The translations under genes were made by a program, and so were the position numbers. Below are positions 44,729 through 51,530 of a stretch of 64,000 bases of DNA, piece by piece; position 1 is the first letter of the stretch; every line of letters begins with the position of its first letter. A model generated the notes under the pieces. That model worked only from the letters and a program-made list of their open reading frames with translations, had not been told where the DNA came from and made no database searches. The stretch spans positions 49,744 to 113,743 of the forward strand of contig NZ_FOTM01000013.1 of assembly GCF_900114565.1 (NCBI RefSeq), read 5' to 3'. Source of the DNA: Leifsonia sp. CL147. Its GTDB lineage: Bacteria; Actinomycetota; Actinomycetes; Actinomycetales; Microbacteriaceae.

Positions 44729-45640
44729 TCATTCCTTGGTCCCCCCTGCCGTCATACCCGTGACGAGGAATCGCTGCGAGAAGAGGAAGACGATGAGGAC
44801 CGGGAGGATGGACACGATGGTCGCCAGGGCCAGGGTGGGGAGCTGGACGGAGTCGGATCCCGCCGAGCTGGGGTTGAATGCCGGGGTCGACGCGAGCAGC
44901 GTCGTGAGCCCGACCTGAATGGGGTAGCCGTCGCTGGAGGGCAGCATGACGAACGGCAGGAAGAAGTTGTTCCAGTTCTGCACGAAGCTGAAGAACGCCA
45001 CCAGCGCGACGATCGGAGCGGCGAGCGGCAAGGCCACCCGCGTGAACACCTGGAACTCGGAGCATCCATCGATCCGGGCCGCTGCCAGCAGATCCCGCGG
45101 GATGCTCGTCGAGAAGTAGATGTAGGTGAGGTACACCCCGAACGGGAAGAACGACATGGGCAGGATGACCGACAGCGGGCTCCCGATCAGCCCGACGCTG
45201 TTCAGCTCGAGGAAGATCGGCAGCACCAGAGCGGTGCTGGGAATCAGCATCACGACGAGGGTCAGCACGAGAAGGGCCCGGCGGAGCCGGAACTCGGTCA
45301 GCGCGAGGGCGTAGCCGGCCGGGATGCTGACCAGCAGCGTGATGACCAGCGCGCCGAGCGAGTACAGCGCCGAGTTGCCGATCCAGGTGATGACCGCGCC
45401 GTCCTGGAAGCCGAACAGCTGGTTCCAGTTCGCCACGAAGTCGCCCCACGACCCGACCGAGAACGGGTTGGCGACGATGAGCGCGTTGGCCGATTTGGTC
45501 ACCGCGAACAGGAGCCAGACGATGGGGATGGCGAAGAACAGGACGAAGACGACCAGCACGACGCCTGCGATGGAGCGGCCGCTCCAGCCGCGCAGGCTGG
45601 GGAGACGGCGACGCTCGCCGGTGAGAGCGGTCATGGTCAT
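44729..45640 (-). CDS. Carbohydrate ABC transporter permease (MalG type)
   Basis: A 303-residue permease with six transmembrane segments. The EAA loop reads IPRDLLAAARIDGCSEFQVFTRVALPLAAP, typical of the CUT1 sugar importers. ATG at 45640 overlaps the stop of the upstream permease by four bases. With the other permease and the binding protein it forms an importer; no cytoplasmic ATPase gene is adjacent, so it probably uses a shared MsiK-like ATPase encoded elsewhere. Confidence 0.93.
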   Translation of the reverse strand: MTMTALTGERRRLPSLRGWSGRSIAGVVLVVFVLFFAIPIVWLLFAVTKSANALIVANPFSVGSWGDFVANWNQLFGFQDGAVITWIGNSALYSLGALVITLLVSIPAGYALALTEFRLRRALLVLTLVVMLIPSTALVLPIFLELNSVGLIGSPLSVILPMSFFPFGVYLTYIYFSTSIPRDLLAAARIDGCSEFQVFTRVALPLAAPIVALVAFFSFVQNWNNFFLPFVMLPSSDGYPIQVGLTTLLASTPAFNPSSAGSDSVQLPTLALATIVSILPVLIVFLFSQRFLVTGMTAGGTKE

Positions 45641-46578
45641 TCCCTTTCGAAGAGTCCGCCGCGGGTGACGAACACCCAGGACAACAGGAGCGCGACGATC
45701 AGCAGCAGCAGTGAGATCGCGGCCGCTCCGTTGAAGTCGTTCTGCTGGAAGGCGTACTGGTAGGCGAGCTGGTTCAGCGAATAGTCGTTCGGCACGACAG
45801 CGTTGCTCGCCTGGCTGAGGAGCTGCGGTTCGACGAACAGCTGGGTCCCGGCGGCCAGCGACATCACGCCCATGTAGGCGATCCACTTGCGGAGCATCGG
45901 CAGCTGGATGCGCAGCGCGATCTGCACCGCGTTCGCGCCGTCGATGCGTGCCGCCTCGATCACATCCGTGCTGATGTTGTTGAGGGCTCCGTACATGATG
46001 ACGATCCAGCCGCCGGCGCCGGTCCAGAAGGCGATGATCGCGAAGATGGCGGGCAGATTTCCCGGCTGGATCACCTGGACGAAGCTGTGCATCCCCATCA
46101 GCCGCAGCAGCCCGCTGACCGGGCTTGCGGTCGGGTCGAGCACGAAGAGCCAGAGCAGGACGCTGGAGGCGCCGGCGAGCGCACCCGGCAGGTAGTAGAT
46201 GAAGCGGAACGTCGTGCTCGCCCAGCGCACACGGAGGGCATGGACGATCAGCGCGAGCAGGACCACGAACAGCACCAGCGCGATCAGCCAGATCACCAGG
46301 TACACGGTGACGTGGAGGACAGCGGGCCAGAAGCGGAAGTCGGTGATCACCGTGACGAAGTTGTCCACGCCGGCGAAGCCGCCGTCGGCGTGGGTGAAGG
46401 CGAGCAGCACCGCGTACAGCGCCGGAACGATGCCGAAGGCGATGGCGAGCAGGGCGTAGAGGGAGACGAACACGTAGCCGATCGGAGTGCGGCCGGGTGC
46501 CCGGCCGCTTCGGCGGACCGACCGCCGGCGCTCTGCAGCGCCGGCGGCCAGCTGTTCGCTCGGTGGAGCGAGGGTCAT
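45637..46578 (-). CDS. Carbohydrate ABC transporter permease (MalF type)
   Basis: A 313-residue permease with a basic cytoplasmic N-terminus (RRRSVRRSGRAPGR) and six transmembrane segments. The EAA loop is ISTDVIEAARIDGANAVQIALRIQLPML. It starts two bases after the binding-protein stop and overlaps the next permease by four. Confidence 0.93.
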   Translation of the reverse strand: MTLAPPSEQLAAGAAERRRSVRRSGRAPGRTPIGYVFVSLYALLAIAFGIVPALYAVLLAFTHADGGFAGVDNFVTVITDFRFWPAVLHVTVYLVIWLIALVLFVVLLALIVHALRVRWASTTFRFIYYLPGALAGASSVLLWLFVLDPTASPVSGLLRLMGMHSFVQVIQPGNLPAIFAIIAFWTGAGGWIVIMYGALNNISTDVIEAARIDGANAVQIALRIQLPMLRKWIAYMGVMSLAAGTQLFVEPQLLSQASNAVVPNDYSLNQLAYQYAFQQNDFNGAAAISLLLLIVALLLSWVFVTRGGLFERE

Positions 46579-46579
46579 G

Positions 46580-47953
46580 TCAGTTCACCGTGTATCCGTC
46601 GACCTTGGCCTGGTTCGCGATGGCGTCCCGCCAGGTGGGGAGCAGGCTCACGATCGACTTCCCGCCGGTGATGGCCGGGGTCATCGTCTTGGCCCAGACC
46701 GCCTCCTGGCTGAAGATCGGGTAGCCCCAGCCGTCCCAGACCTCGGACGCCGCGCTGACGACCGGTGCGAGGGAGGTGGCGAAGTACTTGCTCGACTCCT
46801 GCTTGGCGATCCACTTCGTGGCCGCCGGCGCGTAGGCCGGGTAGCCGGGAGCGGCATCCACCTGGTAGTCGTCCGCTGTCGTCACGAACTCGGTGAACTT
46901 CTCCGCGGCCTTCAGGTTCTTGGAGTGACTGGAGATGAACCAGGTACCGCCGCCGACGTTTCCGGCGAAGCCCTTGCTGTCGTCCTTCCACTTCAGCGGA
47001 GCGGCGACGCCGAGCTGGCCGGCCGGCACATTCAGCGACTGCTTGTTGTTGAAGATGGCTCCGGCGTACCAGGAGGGGCCGGGCATCATCAGCACCTTGC
47101 CGGTGTAGTTCTTGACGAACTCCGGGGTGAAGACGCTGATCGCGGGAAGCGTGCCGTCACCACGCAGGGTGTCGAGCATCGAGGCGACGCGCTTGCACTC
47201 GGTCGTGTCCGTCTTGACGGTGACCGACTTCGGACCGGTGACGTCGTTCGCCTGGCACTTGCCGGCCCACATGTAGATCTCCGGGGCGAAGGCGTCGCCG
47301 GCGGCGCCGACGATGTAGCCGGGGTGCTCGGTGGCGAGCTTCTGCCCCAGAGCCTGGTAGTCCTCCCAGGTGGTCGGCAGGGTGTAGCCGAACTGGTCCA
47401 TCAGCGACTTGTTGTACCACAGCACGGTCTGGGCGAGGTCGTTGCGGAGGCAGTACACCTGGCCGTTCACCGTGCACGGGTTGAGGGAACCGGGGGTGAA
47501 GTTGTCGAGCGTCGCCTGGGGCACGAGGCCCTTGTCGAGCACGGCGGCGAATGCCTGCTTGCCGTTGGTCTTCTGGCTCGCCCAGGATGCGTCGTTGTTC
47601 TGGCTGGAGAACACGACGTCCGGCCAGCCGCTCCCGGCGCGGTCGAACAGCTGCATCTTCGTGCGGAACGAGTTGGAGCCGTTGGCCGAGCCGTCGTAGG
47701 TGACGACCTTGACCTTGGTGTTCGGATTGGCCTTCTCGAATGCCTTCGCGGCGGCCTGGCGGTCCGCATCCACCCAGACGGTGATCGTCGAGGAGGCGTC
47801 CTGGCTGGCTTCGGGAAAGCCGTATGACCCGTTCGTCGAGCTCCCACCGGTGCTGCAACCGGTGAGAGCAAAGAGCGCCGTCGCGGCGCCGAGTGCGGCG
47901 ACGGTCAGCGCCGACCGGCGGCGTGAACGCACCACAGTGTGGATTCCGACCAT
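46580..47953 (-). CDS. Sugar ABC transporter substrate-binding lipoprotein
   Basis: A 457-residue extracellular binding protein of the CUT1 type. Lipobox LFALTGC with Cys33, then ASSTITVWVDADRQAAAKAFEKANP, the usual start of the mature domain; WASQKTNGKQAFAAVLDKGL and VLWYNKSLMDQFGYTLPTTWEDY are characteristic strands. AAGGACATCTC precedes the ATG at 47953. First gene of the operon down to the amidohydrolase, transcribed from a promoter with a CATACGTATG operator. Confidence 0.94.
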   Translation of the reverse strand: MVGIHTVVRSRRRSALTVAALGAATALFALTGCSTGGSSTNGSYGFPEASQDASSTITVWVDADRQAAAKAFEKANPNTKVKVVTYDGSANGSNSFRTKMQLFDRAGSGWPDVVFSSQNNDASWASQKTNGKQAFAAVLDKGLVPQATLDNFTPGSLNPCTVNGQVYCLRNDLAQTVLWYNKSLMDQFGYTLPTTWEDYQALGQKLATEHPGYIVGAAGDAFAPEIYMWAGKCQANDVTGPKSVTVKTDTTECKRVASMLDTLRGDGTLPAISVFTPEFVKNYTGKVLMMPGPSWYAGAIFNNKQSLNVPAGQLGVAAPLKWKDDSKGFAGNVGGGTWFISSHSKNLKAAEKFTEFVTTADDYQVDAAPGYPAYAPAATKWIAKQESSKYFATSLAPVVSAASEVWDGWGYPIFSQEAVWAKTMTPAITGGKSIVSLLPTWRDAIANQAKVDGYTVN

Positions 47954-48017
47954 GAGATGTCCTTGTCTTGTCGACTTCGTTGACGACTGCGGCGTAGGGG
48001 GCCGAGGCGTGTCTCCG

Positions 48018-48047
48018 AGTATAGAGCATACGTATGATGTTTGCCAA
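48018..48047 (-). promoter_or_regulatory. Promoter of the sugar-importer operon with CATACGTATG operator in the spacer
   Basis: On the minus strand TTGGCA (48047-48042) and TATACT (48023-48018) are separated by 18 bp, close to consensus. The operator CATACGTATG (48027-48036) lies inside the spacer, within AAACATCATACGTATGCT. Binding would block RNA polymerase. Confidence 0.7.
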
Positions 48048-48066
48048 GTGCTGCGGCGATGGGGGC

Positions 48067-48406
48067 TGCACATTCGTCACGAATGTGCACTCAGAACCCG
48101 CGCAACGGCAGATTCGTCACGAATGTGCACTCAGACCCCGCAGAACGGCACATTCGTCACGAATGTGCACTCAGACCCCGCAGAACGGCACATTCGTCAC
48201 GAATGTGCACTCAGACCCCGCGCAACGGCACATTCGTCACGAATGTGCATTTTGCGGGGTTGTAGTCGGGCATTCGTCACGAATGTGCATTTTGCCGGGT
48301 TGTAACGGCACATTCGTGACGAATGTGCATTTTGCCGGGTTGTAACGGCAGATTCGTGACGAATGTGCATTTTGCCAGGGCTTAACTGGGCATTCGTGAC
48401 GAATCG
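48067..48406. repeat. Palindrome array 2: nine ATTCGTSACGAAT copies at exact 40-bp period
   Basis: Copies of the 17-base palindrome start at 48070, 48110, 48150, 48190, 48230, 48270, 48310, 48350 and 48390. The first five are flanked by near-identical spacers (GCACTCAGACCCCGCAGAACGGC type), the last four by another type (GCATTTTGCCGGGTTGTAACGGC). The centre base is C in copies 1-6 and G in 7-9. The first copy extends to 11-base arms, TGCACATTCGT-C-ACGAATGTGCA. The array starts 18 bp past the SDR stop and ends before the importer promoter. Confidence 0.95.
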
Positions 48407-48424
48407 GGGGGGCGGCGCGGAGCC

Positions 48425-49186
48425 TCACCGGCCGAGCCAGCCGCCGTCGACGGGGAGAATCGCGCCGGAGACGTAGCGCGCGGCGTCGGAGGCGAGGAAG
48501 ACGGCCGCGCCCCCGAGGTCCTCCGCCGTGCCCCAGCGGCCCGCCGGGATCCGGTCGAGGATCGAGCGCGAGCGCTCCGGGTCGTCCTGCAGCGCCTGCG
48601 TGTTGTCCGTCGCGATGTAGCCCGGCGCGATGCCGTTCACCGTCACGCCGGCGCCCGCCCACTCGTTCGACAGAGCGCGAACCAGCCCGGCGACGCCCGA
48701 CTTGGCGGCTGCGTATCCCGGCACGTTGATGCCGCCCTGGAACGAGAGCAGGGAGGCGGTGAAGATCACGCGGCCGTGCCCCTGTTCCAGCATCCGCGCC
48801 CCCAGCGCCTGGCTGAGGACGAAGCCGCTGGTCAGATCCACTTCGAGCACCTCGTCGAACCACTCGAGGGGATGCTGCACGGCCGGCGCCCGGCGGATGG
48901 TGCCCGCGTTGTTGACCAGGATGTCGACCGGCCGCTCCCCGCCCGCCAGCCGGGAGCCCAGCCCGGCCACCTGGCGGCGATCCGCGAAGTCGACGCGGTG
49001 GCCCTCGAAGCTCCGCCCGAGCTCACGGACCCGGTCGCCGATCGCCGAGGACTCCGGGTCGAGCGTGGCCGAGACGCCGACGATGTCGGCGCCCGCCGCG
49101 GCGAGCGCCTCGGCGATGGCGAAGCCGATCCCCCGCTTCGCCCCGGTGACCACCGCCCGTCGGCCGGTCAGGTCGAACGCGTTCAT
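48425..49186 (-). CDS. SDR-family dehydrogenase, probable 2-keto-3-deoxy sugar-acid dehydrogenase
   Basis: A 253-residue short-chain dehydrogenase. Cofactor motif TGAKRGIG at 14-21, NNAGT, the catalytic Ser (TASLLSFQGG) and YAAAK, and ending ILPVDGGWL. It most resembles KduD-like 2-deoxy-3-ketogluconate dehydrogenases; in fucose pathways the equivalent enzyme oxidises 2-keto-3-deoxy-L-fuconate. ATG at 49186 overlaps the Zn-ADH stop by four bases. Array 2 starts just after its stop. Confidence 0.88.
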   Translation of the reverse strand: MNAFDLTGRRAVVTGAKRGIGFAIAEALAAAGADIVGVSATLDPESSAIGDRVRELGRSFEGHRVDFADRRQVAGLGSRLAGGERPVDILVNNAGTIRRAPAVQHPLEWFDEVLEVDLTSGFVLSQALGARMLEQGHGRVIFTASLLSFQGGINVPGYAAAKSGVAGLVRALSNEWAGAGVTVNGIAPGYIATDNTQALQDDPERSRSILDRIPAGRWGTAEDLGGAAVFLASDAARYVSGAILPVDGGWLGR

Positions 49187-50199
49187 CGCCCGACCTCGAC
49201 CAGCAGCTTCATCGCACGGCCTTCCTCGAGCGCCTCGAAGGCGGAGGCCGTCTCGGCGAGCGGGACGATGCGCGTGATCAGCCTGTCCGCCGGGATGACG
49301 CCCTCGGCCACCAGCTCGACCGCGCGCTCGAAGTCCCGCCGTTCGTAGACGCGCGCCCCGAGGATGCGCAGCTCGCGCCAGAACAGGCGGTGCAGATCCA
49401 GCGGACGAGGCTGCGAGTGGATGGCGACCACGACGAGCGTGCCCCGCACCTTGGCGAGCGACGTCGCACCGAGCACCGCGGCCGCAGCGCCGGAGACCTC
49501 GAACACGACGTCCGCGCCGGCGCCACCCGTCCACTCTTCGACCCAGGCGACCTGGTCGACCGCCGACGGATCGAGCGTCCGCAGGCCCATCTCCTCCGCA
49601 GCCGCACGGCGGTTGGCATCGATCTCCGCGATGACGACCTCGGCCCCGAAGTCTGTGGCGACCGTCGCGATGAGCACGCCGATGGGGCCTGCGCCGATGA
49701 CGACCGCCCGGTCGCCCGGCCCGAGCTCGGAACGCCGTACGTCGTGCACAGCCACCGCGACGGGCTCGACGAGCGCCGCATCCCGCAGCGACACCCCCGC
49801 GGGGAGGCGCACCAGGGTGGAGGCGGGGACGTTCCAGTGCTCCTGCAGGGCACCCGGGCTGTCGATCCCGATGAAGTCGAGGTTCTGGCAGATGTGCTCG
49901 TTGCCGGCGAGGCATGCCGGGCAGGTGCCGTCCCAGGCCAGCGGCATGACCGTCACCGCATCCCCCACCGACCAGCCTTCGACGTCGGGGGCAAGGTCGA
50001 CGATCGTGCCCGACATCTCGTGGCCGATGGTCGCCGGCCGGGCGACGCGCGCATCCATGTCGCCGTGAAAAATGTGGAGGTCGGTGCCGCAGATGCCGAC
50101 GTAGGCCACCGCGATGCGCGCCTCGCCGGGCCGGAGCGGCTCGGGCTCCCGTTCCTCGATCGTGATGGTCCGGTCGCCTGTGTAGTTCGCCGCCAGCAT
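49183..50199 (-). CDS. Zinc-dependent alcohol dehydrogenase
   Basis: A 338-residue medium-chain dehydrogenase: catalytic zinc residues in GICGTDLHIFHG and GHEMSG, a structural zinc lobe with Cys in CPACLAGNEHIC, and the NAD motif GAGPIGVLIA. Relatives oxidise polyols or sugar acids such as sorbitol, L-idonate or galactitol; in this context it probably acts on a fucose-derived intermediate or a second sugar. ATG at 50199 (MLAANYTGD). First gene of a two-gene minus-strand operon, divergent from the aldo-keto reductase. Confidence 0.9.
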   Translation of the reverse strand: MLAANYTGDRTITIEEREPEPLRPGEARIAVAYVGICGTDLHIFHGDMDARVARPATIGHEMSGTIVDLAPDVEGWSVGDAVTVMPLAWDGTCPACLAGNEHICQNLDFIGIDSPGALQEHWNVPASTLVRLPAGVSLRDAALVEPVAVAVHDVRRSELGPGDRAVVIGAGPIGVLIATVATDFGAEVVIAEIDANRRAAAEEMGLRTLDPSAVDQVAWVEEWTGGAGADVVFEVSGAAAAVLGATSLAKVRGTLVVVAIHSQPRPLDLHRLFWRELRILGARVYERRDFERAVELVAEGVIPADRLITRIVPLAETASAFEALEEGRAMKLLVEVGR

Positions 50200-50215
50200 C
50201 GCCGGGCGCTCCTTC

Positions 50216-50275
50216 CTCGTGACTTCGTTGTGCTTCGTCGTGCTTCGTTGTGCTTCGTTGTGACTTCGATGCGAC
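50216..50275. repeat. 10-bp direct repeats (CTTCGTTGTG) in the Zn-ADH leader
   Basis: Five copies of a decamer CTTCGTTGTG/CTTCGTCGTG in a row, with GACTTCG variants at the ends, between the operator and the Zn-ADH start. It would be transcribed as a leader; no structure is evident. Confidence 0.75.
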
Positions 50276-50320
50276 GTCTTCGTGACGCGAATGCGCTGCC
50301 TCGTCGCACCGTACCCAAAC

Positions 50321-50332
50321 ATAATACGTATG
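50321..50332. promoter_or_regulatory. Operator ATACGTAT in the divergent Zn-ADH / aldo-keto reductase region
   Basis: AATACGTATG at 50323-50332 within CCAAACATAATACGTATGCT closely matches the importer-operon operator. It lies 122 bp from the Zn-ADH start and 23 bp from the reductase start, so one regulator could control both directions. Confidence 0.65.
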
Positions 50333-50354
50333 CTCTACGCACTAGGCTACGGTC

Positions 50355-51371
50355 ATGGACTCGGATGCGCTCACCCCGCCCCTGCCGACCCGGACGCTGC
50401 GGACCGGCCACCGGCTCACCGAGCTCGGCTTCGGCGCGGCCCAGCTCGGCAATCTGTTCCGGGAGACGACGGACGACGCCTCGCGCGATGCCGTCGCCGC
50501 GGCCCTGGACGACGGCCTCCGCTACTTCGACACCGCACCGCACTACGGCCTCGGACTGTCGGAGCAACGACTCGGCCGGTCGCTGGAGTCGACGCCCCGC
50601 GACTCCATCGTTCTCTCCTCCAAAGTCGGGCGTCTCCTCGTCGACAGCCCGGAGACCGCCGACCGGTTGGACGACGACGGTTTCGTCGTTCCCGCCACGA
50701 CCCGGCGGGTCTGGGACTTCAGCCGGGACGGGATCCTGCGCTCGGTGGAGGCGTCCCTCGCCCGGATCGGGACCGACCACCTCGACATCGCCTACCTCCA
50801 CGATCCGGACGAGCACTGGGAGGCCGCCTCCACGACCGGTGTCGCGGCCCTCGTCGAGCTCCGCGAGCAGGGCGTCGTGGGAGCGATCGGAGCGGGGATG
50901 AACCAGTCCGCGATGCTCACCGAGTTCATCCGGCGCACCGACGTGGATGTGATGATGGTCGCCGGCCGCTTCAGCCTGCTCGACCAGTCCGCCCTCGAGG
51001 AGCTGCTGCCCCTCGCTCAGCAGCGCGGCGTGGGCATCGTCGCCGCCGCCGTGTACAACTCGGGGCTGCTGAGCAGCGAGCAGGTCGATCGATCAGCCCA
51101 CTTCGACTACGGCACGGCGCCTGCGGAGGTCGTCGACCGCGCGGTCGCGATCGCCGAGGCCTGCGCGCGGCACGGAGTCAGCCTCCCGGCGGCGGCCATC
51201 CAGTACCCCCTGAGGCACCCGGCCGTCGTCTCGGTCGTGACGGGGATGCGGACCTCCGACCACGTGCACAGCACGGTGGCGCGCTACCGGGCAGAGATCC
51301 CGGAGGGACTGTGGGAGGACCTGGATGCCGCCGGTCTCGCCGCCGACCCGGCGCGCGTCGCGACGGGCTGA
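50355..51371 (+). CDS. Aldo-keto reductase, probable L-fucose (D-threo-aldose 1-) dehydrogenase
   Basis: A 338-residue aldo-keto reductase of the D-threo-aldose 1-dehydrogenase group. Catalytic tetrad: Asp and Tyr in YFDTAPHYG, Lys in LSSKVGR and His in YLHDPDEHWE. Typical GFGAAQLGNLFRE N-terminal strand. Oxidises C1 of L-fucose (or D-arabinose / L-galactose) to the lactone with NAD(P)+. ATG at 50355 has no perfect ribosome site. It sits next to a shared operator region and would supply the lactonase encoded at 42354. Confidence 0.88.
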   Translation: MDSDALTPPLPTRTLRTGHRLTELGFGAAQLGNLFRETTDDASRDAVAAALDDGLRYFDTAPHYGLGLSEQRLGRSLESTPRDSIVLSSKVGRLLVDSPETADRLDDDGFVVPATTRRVWDFSRDGILRSVEASLARIGTDHLDIAYLHDPDEHWEAASTTGVAALVELREQGVVGAIGAGMNQSAMLTEFIRRTDVDVMMVAGRFSLLDQSALEELLPLAQQRGVGIVAAAVYNSGLLSSEQVDRSAHFDYGTAPAEVVDRAVAIAEACARHGVSLPAAAIQYPLRHPAVVSVVTGMRTSDHVHSTVARYRAEIPEGLWEDLDAAGLAADPARVATG

Positions 51372-51454
51372 CCACGCGTTCGAGGAGCGGCTCGGCACTC
51401 ATCGGGCGCAACGAGTGGATGGGCCGTCCGCTTCTCCGAAACGTCGAACATCCC

Positions 51455-51484
51455 TTGCAGCAAACATCATACGTATGATAGCTC
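51455..51484 (+). promoter_or_regulatory. Promoter region of the exported beta-helix gene with operator ATCATACGTATGAT
   Basis: The longest form of the operator, ATCATACGTATGAT (51466-51479), is preceded by TTGCAGCAAAC (51455) and shares the AAACATCATACGTATG extension with the importer promoter. TTGCAG could be a -35 box; the -10 box is not certain. Located 50 bp upstream of the start codon. Confidence 0.65.
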
Positions 51485-51530
51485 TGGATGCGGCGGCATC
51501 GGGGCCGCCCATCACAGGAAGCGACCCAAC

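Noticed and set aside
48034..48345. Open frames through array 2 with recurring TFVTNV and RHEC peptides
   Set aside because: A 40-bp period is not a multiple of three, so the same peptides appear in rotating frames; this is a by-product of the repeat.
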